NCBI GenBank assembly: GCA_965214475.1
Contig: OZ243953.1
Location: 1,178,001-1,242,000, forward strand
From: SIRX01 sp965214475
GTDB taxonomy: Bacteria; Actinomycetota; Rubrobacteria; Rubrobacterales; Rubrobacteraceae
DNA length: 64,000 bases
Direction: 5' to 3'
Below the pieces are notes generated by a model. It made no database searches. It saw nothing but the letters and a program-made list of their open reading frames with translations, and was not told where the DNA came from. Below, piece after piece: positions 1-12,977 of the stretch; positions within the stretch are counted from its first letter, which is position 1, and each line of letters opens with the position of its first letter. Made by a program: the position numbers and the translations under genes.

Positions 1-209
1 TCGCCCGGCACGTAAGCCGTAGCTTCCACACCGTCGGAGAAACGGACCCGGGCGATCTTACGTAGCGCCGAGTTCGGCTTCTTCGGGGTCGTGGTCGAGA
101 CGCGGGTGCAAACTCCCCGGCGTTGCGGTGCCCCCCGCAGAGCGGGCGTGGCCGCCTTCTTCTTCTGTTTCTCGCGCTCTTTGCGCACGAGTTGATTGGT
201 CGTCGGCAT
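1..209 (-). CDS. rpsL: 30S ribosomal protein S12 (C-terminus beyond window)
   Basis: Small-subunit protein that helps form the decoding centre. The 69 visible codons begin MPTTNQLVRKEREK and contain the conserved TTTPKKPNSALRK loop, where streptomycin-resistance changes usually map; the wild-type lysines are present here. The start is the ATG at 209-207, preceded by an AGAGGAAGG ribosome-binding site. The gene runs off the left edge, so the second resistance loop is not visible. It follows rpoC by about 108 bp in the same direction, the usual order at the start of the str operon (rpsL-rpsG-fusA). The tracts between 210 and 317 show nothing else recognisable. Confidence 0.95.
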   Translation of the reverse strand, partial: MPTTNQLVRKEREKQKKKAATPALRGAPQRRGVCTRVSTTTPKKPNSALRKIARVRFSDGVEATAYVPG

Positions 210-317
210 GGCCGCGCCTTCCTCTCTGTTCTGTAAAAAGGGGCTTACAACAAAAACTACGCGCCGCAGCATTGAGCAGCTTAAAACCGCTCTCCACCGC
301 GACGCGTAATTTTAGGC

Positions 318-4220
<3,903 letters not shown>

Positions 4221-4221
4221 T

Positions 4222-7200
4222 CTATATACCCCCCGTGGAGAATGTGTCCGGTGTGTCATCCAAGTTGCCCGAGGGCTCCTCGCGGCTGAGGTTGATCCCC
4301 AACGCGCGGGCGGCCTCGTCCCAATCCGTTCGGTCGCCGTCCTCGGAGGCGGCTTCCGCGTTGTAGACCGGCTTGACCGAGAGCCCGAGCGACTGCATCT
4401 CCTTGAGCAAGACCTTGAAGCTCGCCGGGACCTGCGGGTCCGGGATGTTTTCGCCCTTGACGATGGACTCGTAGCTCTTGACCCGGCCCACCCGGTCGTC
4501 GCTCTTTATGGTCAGAAGTTCCTGCAGGGTGTGCGCCGCGCCGTAGGCTTCGAGCGCCCACACCTCCATCTCACCAAACCGCTGTCCGCCGAACTGCGCC
4601 TTACCACCGAGCGGCTGCTGCGTAACCAGCGAGTACGGCCCGGTGCTCCGCGCGTGGATCTTGTCGTCCACTAGGTGGAGGAGCTTCAAAATGTACATAT
4701 AGCCGACGGTTATGCGCCCGTCGAACGGCTCGCCGGTTCGCCCGTCGTAGAGCGTCACCTTACCGCCCCGTCCCATCCCAATGTCGGCGCTGCCGTTGCT
4801 CCGCACCTTGTCGATGGCTTCGTCTACGTCGCTCACCTCGGCACCCGAGAAAACGGGGGTCGAGACGAAGGTGGGTTCGCCGCCGTTCTCGCCGAGGCCC
4901 TTGCTGGCGGCCCAGCCGAGGTGAGTTTCGAGGATCTGACCAATGTTCATCCGGCTCGGCACACCGAGCGGAGACAGAATTACGTCTACCGGAGTACCGT
5001 CTTCCATGAACGGCATGTCTTCTTCGGGAACTATCTTAGAGATAACGCCTTTGTTGCCGTGGCGTCCGGCGAGCTTGTCGCCCTCGGAGATCTTGCGTTT
5101 CTTAGCCACAAAGACCCGAACTTGTTCGTTGACGCCCGGCTGCAACTCATCACCGTCGTCCCGCGAGAAGCGCTTGACGTCTATAACAACGCCACCTTCC
5201 CCGTGAGGGACCTTGAGCGAAGAGTCTTTGACCTCACGCGCCTTCTCGCCGAAGATCGCGCGTAGGAGCTTCTCTTCCGGCGTCGGCTCGGACTCGCCCT
5301 TGGGCGTTACCTTGCCTACCAGCACGTCGCCAGAGTTGACCTCAGCCCCGATTCGGATAATTCCGTCGGAGTCGAGGTTCATCAGCACGTCGTCGGAAGC
5401 ATTGGGTATATCCCGCGTGATCTCCTCCGGGCCCAGCTTGGTGTCGCGGGCCTGTACCTCGTACTCCTCAATGTGGATGGAGGAGAGGACGTCGTCCTTG
5501 ACGATCCGCTCGGAGATGATGATCGCATCCTCGAAGTTGTAGCCTTCCCACGGCATGAAAGCCACGAGCATGTTCTTGCCGAGCGCCAACTCACCCTGGT
5601 CGGTAGAAGAACCGTCGGCCATTATCGTACCGGCCTCGACCTTCTCGCCCTCCGAAACCAGTGGCCGCTGGTTTACACAGGTGCCCTGGTTGGAACGCTC
5701 GAATTTCCTGAGCCGGTACCTGTCGGTCTCACCGTCCTCACGCCGAACCGACATGGAATCAGACATAACCCGTTCCACCGTGCCGGCATTACGCGACAAT
5801 ATAACGTCGCCCGTGTCGGCCGCCGCCCGGAACTCCATGCCGGTCCCCACGTAAGGGGCCTGACTGCGGAGTAGCGGCACGGCCTGCCGCTGCATGTTGG
5901 CACCCATTAGGGCCCGGTTGGCGTCGTCGTGCTCCAAGAATGGTATGAGGGCCGTACCGACCGAAACGGTCTGGAGCGGGGCCACGTCCATGTAATCCAC
6001 TTCAGAAGGCGGAACGGTAGAAACGTCGCCGCCGCGCGTGCGGGCCAGGATCTGGTCCGAGGTGATCTCTCCGGTCTCGGGATTTATGGGCGTGTTCGCC
6101 TGGGCGATAATGAGTTCTTCCTCTTCGTCCGCGGAGAGGTAATCGACCTCTTCCGTGAGCCGACCGTCCACGACCTTGCGGTACGGCGTCTGCACGAAGC
6201 CGTACTTATCGACCGTTGCGAAAGTAGAGAGCTGGCCGATGAGCCCGATGTTCGGCCCCTCTGGCGTCTCGATGGGGCACATCCGGCCGTAATGCGTCGG
6301 ATGCACGTCGCGCACCTCTATGGGGGCCCGCTCCCGACTCAGTCCACCAGCACCCATCGCGCTCAAGCGACGCCGGTGTGAAAGACCGGAGAGCGTATTC
6401 GTCTGGTCCATGAACTGCGAGAGCTGCGAAGAGCCGAAGAACTCCTTGATCGCGGACGCCACCGGCTTGGTGTTCACCACGCTCTGCGGCGTGATGGTAT
6501 CCGTGTCCTGGGTGGTCATCCGCTCGCGCACGACCCGCTCCATCCGATACATCCCGATACGGAACGACTCCTGCACCAACTCACCAACGGTTCGTAACCG
6601 CCGGTTGCCGAAGTGCTCGTATTCGTCCAGACGATGCCGGATGCGTTCGTAGTTGACCCGGCCGAACTCTTCCTCTTCGTCGGCGACTTGCTCGGAGATG
6701 TTGAGCAGCCGCTTGAGCAGTCCCTCTATGTCTTCGATGGTGAGCGTGTGCGTCTCCATCGGCACGTCAACCTTGAGCTTCTTGTTGACCTTGTAGCGGC
6801 CGACCTCCGAGAGATCGTAGCGCTTGGGATCGAAGAACAGACCGTCCACCAGGTTCTGCGCGTTGTCTATGTTCACCGGCTCGCCGGGACGCTGCCGCCG
6901 AAAGACCTCCAGCAGAGCCTCCTCGCGGGAGGGCGTGTCATCGCGTTCCAGCGTGTTTCGTACCAACCACGAATCCTCGAAGCGGGAGAGAATCTCTTCC
7001 GGCCCGCCCATGTCGAGCGCCTTCAGGAGCACCGTAACCGGCAGCTTCCTCTTCCGGTCGATCCGAACGGAGACGTAACCCTTGCTCTCGACCTCGAACT
7101 CCAGCCACGAACCCCGGCTCGGCATCAAGCTGGCCGTCAAGACCTGCTTGGTCTGGTCTTTCGGCTCCATGACGTAGGCTCCCGGCGACCGCACGAGCTG

Positions 7201-7599
7201 CGTAACCACTACCCGCTCGGTCCCGTTGATGACGAACGTCCCCGAATCAGTCATAAGCGGGAAGTCGCCCATAAATACTTCCTGCTCCCGAAGTTCGCCG
7301 GTCTCCTTGATAATAAAGCGAACCTTCACGAAGAGCGGAGCGGAGTACGTCTTGTCCTTGGACATGCACTCGTCCACCGAAACCGGCGGATCTTCGAAAT
7401 GAGCATCCCCGAACTCCACGGCGTAGGAGCCCGTGTAGTCTTCTATAGGGGAAATCTCCGTTAAAGTCTTTCTTATGCCCTCATCCAGAAATTTCTGGAA
7501 AGAGACCCGCTGAATCTCTACGAGATTGGGTATCTGAAAATCTGCGGTCTGGGTCCGGGCATAGGGGTACCGTTCCCGGCGCACAACAGGGGTCACCAA
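4222..7599 (-). CDS. rpoB: DNA-directed RNA polymerase subunit beta
   Basis: Second large RNA polymerase subunit, forming the other side of the active cleft and the rifampicin pocket. Conserved blocks seen: GSSQLSQFMDQ, SGLSHRRRLSAMG, RDVHPTHYGRMCPIE, and the C-terminal GGKAQFGGQRFGEMEVWALEAYG. In the rifampicin region the residue matching E. coli L533 is Met and P520 is Thr; the key Q513, D516, H526 and S531 equivalents are kept. A longer frame opens at ATG 7617, but the GGAGGAG ribosome-binding site lies inside it. Translation should therefore start at TTG 7599 (7 nt spacing) or GTG 7596. It is followed immediately by rpoC. Confidence 0.97.
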   Translation of the reverse strand: MVTPVVRRERYPYARTQTADFQIPNLVEIQRVSFQKFLDEGIRKTLTEISPIEDYTGSYAVEFGDAHFEDPPVSVDECMSKDKTYSAPLFVKVRFIIKETGELREQEVFMGDFPLMTDSGTFVINGTERVVVTQLVRSPGAYVMEPKDQTKQVLTASLMPSRGSWLEFEVESKGYVSVRIDRKRKLPVTVLLKALDMGGPEEILSRFEDSWLVRNTLERDDTPSREEALLEVFRRQRPGEPVNIDNAQNLVDGLFFDPKRYDLSEVGRYKVNKKLKVDVPMETHTLTIEDIEGLLKRLLNISEQVADEEEEFGRVNYERIRHRLDEYEHFGNRRLRTVGELVQESFRIGMYRMERVVRERMTTQDTDTITPQSVVNTKPVASAIKEFFGSSQLSQFMDQTNTLSGLSHRRRLSAMGAGGLSRERAPIEVRDVHPTHYGRMCPIETPEGPNIGLIGQLSTFATVDKYGFVQTPYRKVVDGRLTEEVDYLSADEEEELIIAQANTPINPETGEITSDQILARTRGGDVSTVPPSEVDYMDVAPLQTVSVGTALIPFLEHDDANRALMGANMQRQAVPLLRSQAPYVGTGMEFRAAADTGDVILSRNAGTVERVMSDSMSVRREDGETDRYRLRKFERSNQGTCVNQRPLVSEGEKVEAGTIMADGSSTDQGELALGKNMLVAFMPWEGYNFEDAIIISERIVKDDVLSSIHIEEYEVQARDTKLGPEEITRDIPNASDDVLMNLDSDGIIRIGAEVNSGDVLVGKVTPKGESEPTPEEKLLRAIFGEKAREVKDSSLKVPHGEGGVVIDVKRFSRDDGDELQPGVNEQVRVFVAKKRKISEGDKLAGRHGNKGVISKIVPEEDMPFMEDGTPVDVILSPLGVPSRMNIGQILETHLGWAASKGLGENGGEPTFVSTPVFSGAEVSDVDEAIDKVRSNGSADIGMGRGGKVTLYDGRTGEPFDGRITVGYMYILKLLHLVDDKIHARSTGPYSLVTQQPLGGKAQFGGQRFGEMEVWALEAYGAAHTLQELLTIKSDDRVGRVKSYESIVKGENIPDPQVPASFKVLLKEMQSLGLSVKPVYNAEAASEDGDRTDWDEAARALGINLSREEPSGNLDDTPDTFSTGGI

Positions 7600-7816
7600 A
7601 CTAGCTCTCCTCCGCATGGGTAGTTGAAAAATGGCTGAACACGCAATCGGGTATCTTACCCCGGTTACGTAGGTAAGTCAAGGTGGAATAGGGGTGTTTT
7701 TGAAACTGTATCGACGCTGATCAATCCAACGTGCCGCAAGTATAACACCTTTAGTAGCAGGCCAACCAGCCGGCTTTTGCTAGCCGCGAGCTGAGACTGG
7801 TGTCATCGTCCACCCT

Positions 7817-7838
7817 GCTGTGGCACCTCAGCCACAGC
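7817..7838 (-). promoter_or_regulatory. Perfect 8-bp stem hairpin in the rplL-rpoB spacer
   Basis: GCTGTGGC and GCCACAGC flank a 6-nt loop. It is one of three inverted repeats in the 309-bp (327 bp if rpoB starts at 7599) spacer between rplL and rpoB. Transcript attenuation or processing between rplL and rpoB is known in other bacteria; its role here is inference. The rest of the spacer (7618-7816) shows no gene. Confidence 0.5.
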
Positions 7839-7843
7839 GCACG

Positions 7844-7876
7844 AAAAGCGGCGCCCCGTTCAAGAGCGCCGCTTTT
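7844..7876 (-). terminator. Terminator-like hairpin (attenuator) between rplL and rpoB
   Basis: AAAAGCGGCGC and its exact complement GCGCCGCTTTT flank an 11-nt loop. On the minus strand a 7-bp GC stem is followed by TTTT, a short intrinsic terminator. It lies after rplL and before rpoB, so it could set the known lower output of beta/beta' relative to L7/L12 by partial termination. The flanking A and T runs make it symmetrical, so it can form on either strand. Confidence 0.65.
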
Positions 7877-7883
7877 GTTCAGC

Positions 7884-7903
7884 TTTCAGCCGATCGGCTG
7901 AAA
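7884..7903. repeat. 20-bp perfect palindrome after rplL
   Basis: TTTCAGCCGATCGGCTGAAA is identical on both strands and lies about 23 bp beyond the rplL stop. In RNA it would give an 8-bp stem with a tight GATC turn. It could be a 3' stabilising hairpin or a dimer-binding site; the sequence alone cannot decide. Confidence 0.6.
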
Positions 7904-7926
7904 TACTGGAACTGATCGACTAAAAG

Positions 7927-8304
7927 CTACTTCAGTTCGACGCTGCCGCCAGCCTCTTCCAGCTTGGCCTTGAGAGCCTCGGCGTCCTCCTGGGAGAGCG
8001 CCTCCTGCACCGGGTTCGGGGCGTCGTCCACGAGGGCCTTCGCCTCTTTCAGGCCGAGACCGGTGGCAGCGCGAACCTCTTTGATGACCTGAATCTTCTT
8101 ATCGCCTGGTCCCGTGAGGATGACGTCGAACTCGGTCTGCTCCTCTTCAGCCGGAGCATCCACCGGACCCGCAGCCGGACCCGCAGCCGCGACGGCCGTC
8201 GCGGATACGCCGAAGCGCTCTTCGAGGGCGCTTACTAGCTCCGAAAGTTCGAGAACGGTCATGTTCTCGATGGTGTCCATCAACTCTTGCTGGTCTACTG
8301 CCAT
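7927..8304 (-). CDS. rplL: 50S ribosomal protein L7/L12
   Basis: Stalk protein that recruits translation GTPases. The 125 residues show an N-terminal helical dimerisation part (MTVLELSELVSALEERF), an Ala/Pro/Gly hinge near residues 38-55, and the globular C-terminal domain with the factor-binding GLGLKEAKALVD helix. It starts at ATG 8304 with a strong AGGAGG site 7 nt upstream. Next to rplJ, as expected for the L10-(L12)n stalk, and probably controlled with it through the L10 leader. Confidence 0.97.
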   Translation of the reverse strand: MAVDQQELMDTIENMTVLELSELVSALEERFGVSATAVAAAGPAAGPVDAPAEEEQTEFDVILTGPGDKKIQVIKEVRAATGLGLKEAKALVDDAPNPVQEALSQEDAEALKAKLEEAGGSVELK

Positions 8305-8333
8305 TTTAAAGTCCTCCTAGACTCTAGTTACTA

Positions 8334-8855
8334 CTACTCTGCGCCTTGCTTCTGCTCGACGATCTGGCCGAGCGCGACGACCAATCCCTGTACGGTGTTG
8401 TTGAGCACCGTCACGAAGCCCGTAAGCGGCGACGATATTCCGCCGACGACCTGGGCGATCAACTGCTCCCGGCTCGGCAACTTGGACAAAGCCACTACAT
8501 CCGACTCGCCCAGCACGCGACCACCTTCGAGGAGCCCGCCCTTGAGCGAGAACGCTTCGACCTGGTCCGCGAACTCGGCCATCAGCTTGGCACTCGCAAC
8601 CGGGTCTTCGGAGAAAGCCAGGGCCGTCGGCCCCACAAGAAACTCCGTGAGCTCTTCGACCCCGGCGGCATTCGCGGCGCGGCGGGTCAGCGTATTCTTG
8701 GCGACCACGAAGTCCACGCCCGCCTCGCGGCTGCGGGCGCGCAGGTCTGTGCTCTTTGCCACGTCCATGCCCTGGTAATCCACGAGCACCGCCGAGCCGC
8801 TCTGCAGCTTCTCGGTGAGCTCTTCGATCACCTGCGCTTTCTCTTCCCGTCTCAT
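8334..8855 (-). CDS. rplJ: 50S ribosomal protein L10
   Basis: Base of the ribosomal stalk; binds 23S rRNA with its N-terminal domain and carries L7/L12 dimers on a C-terminal helix. The 173-residue length and the motifs VLVDYQGMDV, VVAKNTLTRRA and LVGPTALAF match the family. The helix near residues 140-165 is the expected L12-binding segment. It starts at ATG 8855 after a GAGGAG site. The upstream spacer contains the L10 leader, where L10-L12 is known in other bacteria to repress its own operon. A 180-aa frame covering the same interval is a shadow. Confidence 0.96.
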   Translation of the reverse strand: MRREEKAQVIEELTEKLQSGSAVLVDYQGMDVAKSTDLRARSREAGVDFVVAKNTLTRRAANAAGVEELTEFLVGPTALAFSEDPVASAKLMAEFADQVEAFSLKGGLLEGGRVLGESDVVALSKLPSREQLIAQVVGGISSPLTGFVTVLNNTVQGLVVALGQIVEQKQGAE

Positions 8856-8869
8856 TCAACTCCTCTACA

Positions 8870-9015
8870 CGTTAAAAACCCCGGGGCCGTAGTAGCACCC
8901 GGGGTTAAAGACATCCCGTTAAACTCTACGACCTCGGACGGGAGCCTCTTTTGGCTATTAAGCTCCTCTCGGAGCCCCGACTGTCTCTGGCCTCTATTCT
9001 GTTCGCCTATTCAGG
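8870..9015 (-). promoter_or_regulatory. Ribosomal protein L10 leader (autoregulatory mRNA structure)
   Basis: The 170-bp spacer between rplA and rplJ holds a structured leader. Its last hairpin pairs AACCCCGGG with CCCGGGGTT (8877-8906) around a 12-nt loop and ends in TTTTTAA, a terminator or attenuator shape. Upstream are further complementary segments, GAGGCTCC and GGAGCTT types, near 8940-8975. Position and shape match the L10 leader family, which binds the L10(L12)4 complex. I infer this from position and the final hairpin; a covariance-model search would confirm it. Confidence 0.7.
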
Positions 9016-9025
9016 CCCGCAGATA

Positions 9026-9715
9026 TTACTCTTTCTCGATCGTGGGGTCAACCTTGATCGAGGGCCCCATCGTCGTGGTGATGGAGATGCTCTTGAAGTA
9101 CCGGCCCTTTATCGCCGCCGGACGTACCCGCTGCAACTCGTCGCGTAGGGAGAAATAATTCTCTATCAAACTCTCCGCGTCGAATGACTTCTTGCCCAGG
9201 ATGGAGTGGATGATCCCGTAACGGTCTACCCGGTACTCGATCTTGCCGCGCTTGATGTCCCCTACCGCGCTGGCAACATCCATCGTGACCGTCCCGCTCT
9301 TGGGGTTCGGCATCAGGCCGCGCGGTCCGAGCACCTGACCGAGCCTACCTACGACGCTCATCTGGTCCGGCGTCGCAACCGCCACATCGAACTCCATGAA
9401 GTTCTCGTCCCGGATGCGGGCCGCAAGGTCATCTGTTCCAACGACATCCGCACCGGCCTCTTCGGCCTCGCGAGCCTTATCGCCCTCGGCGAAGACCGCT
9501 ACCCGCTGCGTTTTGCCCGTGCCGTTCGGCAGCATCATCGTGCCACGGACCATCTGGTCCGCCTTACGCGGGTCCACGTTCAGGTTCACATGAGCCTCGA
9601 CGCTCTCGTCGAACTTGGCTCCTTCGAGCCCGCCCAAAAGCTCTATTGCCTCGCGGGGCGAGTAGAGGCGTTCCGTATCTATCTGTGCTTTCTGCTCTAA
9701 AAGTTTCCTACCCAT
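9026..9715 (-). CDS. rplA: 50S ribosomal protein L1
   Basis: L1 binds the mobile E-site stalk of 23S rRNA and in many bacteria represses its own rplK-rplA mRNA. The 229 residues contain the family signature near DQMSVVGRLGQVLGPRGLM and PNPKSGTVT. The ATG at 9715 overlaps the end of rplK by 8 nt (ATGGGTAG), so the two are translationally coupled. The L10 leader follows. Confidence 0.97.
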   Translation of the reverse strand: MGRKLLEQKAQIDTERLYSPREAIELLGGLEGAKFDESVEAHVNLNVDPRKADQMVRGTMMLPNGTGKTQRVAVFAEGDKAREAEEAGADVVGTDDLAARIRDENFMEFDVAVATPDQMSVVGRLGQVLGPRGLMPNPKSGTVTMDVASAVGDIKRGKIEYRVDRYGIIHSILGKKSFDAESLIENYFSLRDELQRVRPAAIKGRYFKSISITTTMGPSIKVDPTIEKE

Positions 9716-10145
9716 TGACCGTAATCCCCATGCTCCGGGCCGTACCCTCGACGATCTTCGCCGCGCCGTCTAGATCGGCGGCGTTGAGGTCCGGCATTTT
9801 GGTTTGCGCTATCTCTTCTACCTGGCTCCGGCTGACCGCGCCGGCCTTGTTCATGTTCGGCTCGCCGCTGCCCTTGTCCAGTCCGGCTGCCTGCTTGAGC
9901 AGGAACGCCGCCGGGGGCGTTTTGGTAATGAAGGTAAACGAGCGGTCCTCGAAGACCGTGATCTCTACGGGGATGGTCTGGCCCATCTGGTCCCGCGTGG
10001 CATCGTTGAACTGCCGCACGAACTCTCCGATATTCACCTGCGCCTGGCCCAGCGCCGGACCGACCGGCGGGGCCGGGTTCGCCTGCCCTCCCGTTACCTG
10101 CAGTTTTAGTTTGCGCGCTACGCGGCGCCCGCGTCCTCTACCCAT
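9708..10145 (-). CDS. rplK: 50S ribosomal protein L11
   Basis: L11 forms the GTPase-associated centre together with L10 and L12. The 145 residues show GGQANPAPPVGPALGQ in the N-terminal domain and KTPPAAFLLKQAAG plus a C-terminal RNA-binding domain ending ARSMGITVNG. It starts at ATG 10145 behind GAGAGGAA. It follows nusG by 21 bp and overlaps rplA, the classic nusG-rplK-rplA order. Confidence 0.97.
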   Translation of the reverse strand: MGRGRGRRVARKLKLQVTGGQANPAPPVGPALGQAQVNIGEFVRQFNDATRDQMGQTIPVEITVFEDRSFTFITKTPPAAFLLKQAAGLDKGSGEPNMNKAGAVSRSQVEEIAQTKMPDLNAADLDGAAKIVEGTARSMGITVNG

Positions 10146-10166
10146 AAAATTCCTCTCAGTTTCTTT

Positions 10167-10697
10167 TTAGAGTTTGGCTACCTGGCTGAACGAAAGTTCG
10201 ACGGGCGTCTCACGCCCGAAGATGGAGACCAGCACCTTCAGCCTCGACTGGTCCACGTTGATGTCTGATATTTGACCCTCGAAGTCCGAGAGCGGCCCGC
10301 CGATAACCCGCACGGTCTCCCCGACCTCGTAGTCCACGGTCGTCTTGACCTTCTCGCGCGTCTCGGCCTCTCCCGGATGCAAGAGACGCTCGACCTCCGA
10401 ACGAGACAGCGGTATCGGCTTGTCTCCGGCCCCGACGATCTGGGTGACGCCCGGCGTCTGCCGGACGAGCTGCCAGGTGTTGTCGTTCATGTCCATGTTT
10501 ACCAGAAGATAGCCTGGGAACTGGCGCTGCAAGACGGGGACCTTCTTGCCGTTCTTGATCTCGATGACGCTCTCCGTCGGGATCTGAATCTCTCCGAAAA
10601 AACGGTCCATGGCGAAAGACTCGATCCGGCGCTCCATCGTGGTGCGGACCTTGTTCTCATGACCAGAGTATGTATTAACGACGTACCACTTCTTCAA
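10167..10697 (-). CDS. nusG: Transcription termination/antitermination factor NusG
   Basis: NusG binds RNA polymerase beta' and links transcription to Rho or to ribosomes. The NGN domain (MKKWYVVNTYSGHENKV ... FPGYLLVNMDMND) covers about residues 1-110. The KOW domain (VGETVRVIGGPLSDFEGQI) covers about 122-176. At 176 residues it is a standard short NusG without the long N-terminal extension of many actinobacteria. It sits directly after secE, the universal pairing. Confidence 0.97.
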   Translation of the reverse strand: MKKWYVVNTYSGHENKVRTTMERRIESFAMDRFFGEIQIPTESVIEIKNGKKVPVLQRQFPGYLLVNMDMNDNTWQLVRQTPGVTQIVGAGDKPIPLSRSEVERLLHPGEAETREKVKTTVDYEVGETVRVIGGPLSDFEGQISDINVDQSRLKVLVSIFGRETPVELSFSQVAKL

Positions 10698-10712
10698 AAC
10701 AAAACGCTCCCG

Positions 10713-10976
10713 CTATCCGAAGATAAACCCTGCCACAGCACCAAAAACAAAATCCCAGGCCGCAACATAAGCCCCCAGGGTCAGTACGATAATAATAACC
10801 ACCGCCGTGCTCTGCCGGAGCTGATCCCGGTTCGGCCAACTGACCTTCCGCAACTCGGACCGCACACCACGAACGAACTCTCGAAGCCGCGCAATGCGGC
10901 CCTGGGGATGGTTCCTCCTATTTTGCTGCGAACCTCTGGCTCCCCTACTCACGGTGGAACCTCGTTTTTTGCTCAT
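10713..10976 (-). CDS. secE: Preprotein translocase subunit SecE
   Basis: Small essential membrane subunit of the SecYEG channel. The 87 residues have a basic cytoplasmic N-terminus, the amphipathic LREFVRGVRSELRKVSWPNRDQL segment typical of SecE (quoted in part: RSELRKVSWPNRDQL), and one membrane helix near residues 56-84 (VVIIIVLTLGAYVAAWDF). It lies between tRNA-Trp and nusG. Confidence 0.95.
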   Translation of the reverse strand: MSKKRGSTVSRGARGSQQNRRNHPQGRIARLREFVRGVRSELRKVSWPNRDQLRQSTAVVIIIVLTLGAYVAAWDFVFGAVAGFIFG

Positions 10977-11006
10977 CTCTTCCTCGCCTGGATTTCTCTA
11001 CAAGAG

Positions 11007-11079
11007 CAGGGCAGGAGGGATTCGAACCCACGACCTGCGGTTTTGGAGACCGCTGCTCTTCCAACTGAGCTACTGCCCT
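11007..11079 (-). tRNA. tRNA-Trp (CCA)
   Basis: The minus strand folds into a cloverleaf of 73 nt. The acceptor AGGGCAG pairs with CTGCCCT, the discriminator is G as expected for Trp, the D-arm is TAGCTCAGTTGG, and the loop CTCCAAA carries the CCA anticodon. The T-arm is GGGTTCGAATCCC. The 3' CCA is not encoded. It lies between rpmG and secE, a common bacterial arrangement. Confidence 0.95.
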
Positions 11080-11082
11080 CTG

Positions 11083-11232
11083 CTACCTCGTCTCCCGATG
11101 CGCCGTATGCTGCCGGCACCACGGGCAGAACTTATTTAGCTGAACGCGATCCGGGGTATTCCTCCGGTTTTTACGCGTGTGATAATTCCGACGCTTGCAA
11201 TCATCACAAGCTAACGTCACTAATTGTCGCAC
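11083..11232 (-). CDS. rpmG: 50S ribosomal protein L33
   Basis: A 49-residue protein that begins at GTG 11232 after a GGAGGAAAG ribosome-binding site and reads MRQLVTLACDDCKRRNYH. It has two CxxC knuckles, CDDC (residues 9-12) and CPWC (near 36-39). It is therefore the zinc-binding C+ form of L33, expected to be zinc-replete. The length matches the family. It lies between tuf and tRNA-Trp and ends 4 nt before the tRNA, so the tRNA must be processed from the same transcript. Confidence 0.95.
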   Translation of the reverse strand: MRQLVTLACDDCKRRNYHTRKNRRNTPDRVQLNKFCPWCRQHTAHRETR

Positions 11233-11250
11233 AACTTTCCTCCAAATCAC

Positions 11251-11277
11251 AGGAGTGGAGCACTGAGCCCCACCCCT
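11251..11277 (-). other. Stable hairpin between tuf and rpmG
   Basis: AGGGGTGG and CCACTCCT (minus strand) can form an 8-bp stem with one G-U pair, extended by further pairs toward the loop. No T-run follows, so it looks more like an RNA processing or protective structure separating the abundant tuf message from rpmG than a strong terminator. The role is inference. Confidence 0.45.
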
Positions 11278-11298
11278 GCTAGTTAACCTGTGTGTACT

Positions 11299-12501
<1,203 letters not shown>

Positions 12502-12543
12502 CTCTTATCCTCCTGTCTCTCTACTATTTCCATCGTCAGGTAG

Positions 12544-12617
12544 TAGCGGTGGCAGGACTCGAACCTGCGACACGCGGATTATGATTCCGCTGCTCTAACC
12601 GACTGAGCTACACCGCC
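12544..12617 (-). tRNA. tRNA-Met (CAT), elongator type
   Basis: A 74-nt cloverleaf with anticodon stem GCGGA/TCCGC and loop ATCATAA (anticodon CAT). The acceptor GGCGGTG pairs with CACCGCT (first pair G-U) and the discriminator is A. It lacks the three G-C anticodon-stem pairs and first-base mismatch of initiator tRNA, so it is elongator Met. A tRNA-Ile2 with lysidine-modified C34 cannot be fully excluded without comparing identity elements. No CCA encoded. Confidence 0.88.
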
Positions 12618-12653
12618 ACGCTTATGTCGCGGACCGGGTCTCCCCGGACCAAG

Positions 12654-12725
12654 AGCCCCCGAGCGGACTTGAACCGCTGACCCCCTCCTTACCATGGAGG
12701 TGCTCTACCACTGAGCTACAGGGGC
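12654..12725 (-). tRNA. tRNA-Thr (GGT)
   Basis: A 72-nt cloverleaf. Acceptor GCCCCTG pairs with CGGGGGC, anticodon stem CCTCC/GGAGG, loop ATGGTAA with anticodon GGT, T-arm GCGGTTCAAGTCCGC. No CCA encoded. It lies between tRNA-Tyr and tRNA-Met in the tuf transcript. Confidence 0.94.
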
Positions 12726-12736
12726 ATATTCGCTTA

Positions 12737-12818
12737 TGGGGGCGGGAGGATTCGAACCTCCGTAGGCGAAGCCGGCAGGTTTACAGCCTGCTCCCTTTGG
12801 CCACTCGGGCACACCCCC
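12737..12818 (-). tRNA. tRNA-Tyr (GTA)
   Basis: An 82-nt class II tRNA with a long variable arm (CGGCTTCGCCTACG). Anticodon stem GCAGG/CCTGC holds loop CTGTAAA, anticodon GTA. Acceptor GGGGGTG pairs with CGCCCCC and the discriminator is A. No CCA encoded. Confidence 0.94.
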
Positions 12819-12855
12819 GGCCACGGCCGGGACTTCCGCCCCGAAACGCCCGAAT

Positions 12856-12883
12856 ATGGTAACAAACGGTTGCAACTTTTCAA
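12856..12883 (-). promoter_or_regulatory. Possible internal promoter before tRNA-Tyr
   Basis: On the minus strand, TTGAAA (12883-12878) and TACCAT (12861-12856) are spaced by 16 nt in the AT-rich gap between tRNA-Thr(TGT) and tRNA-Tyr. The match to -35/-10 consensus is fair. It could boost tRNA-tuf transcription; not proven. Confidence 0.3.
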
Positions 12884-12898
12884 TACAACCGCGAGCAG

Positions 12899-12970
12899 AG
12901 CCCGGGAAGGGAATCGAACCCCCGACCGGCCGCTTACAAGGCGGCTGCTCTACCTCTGAGCTACCCGGGC
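12899..12970 (-). tRNA. tRNA-Thr (TGT)
   Basis: A 72-nt cloverleaf. Acceptor GCCCGGG pairs with CCCGGGC, anticodon stem GCCGC/GCGGC, loop CTTGTAA with anticodon TGT, T-arm GGGGGTTCGATTCCC. No CCA encoded. It is the first gene of the tRNA-tuf series. Confidence 0.94.
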
Positions 12971-12977
12971 ACGAAAG

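Noticed and set aside
4221..4259. rpoC starting at ATG 4259
   Set aside because: It overlaps rpoB by 38 nt with the ribosome-binding site 16 nt away. The TTG after the GGGGGG run is better placed.
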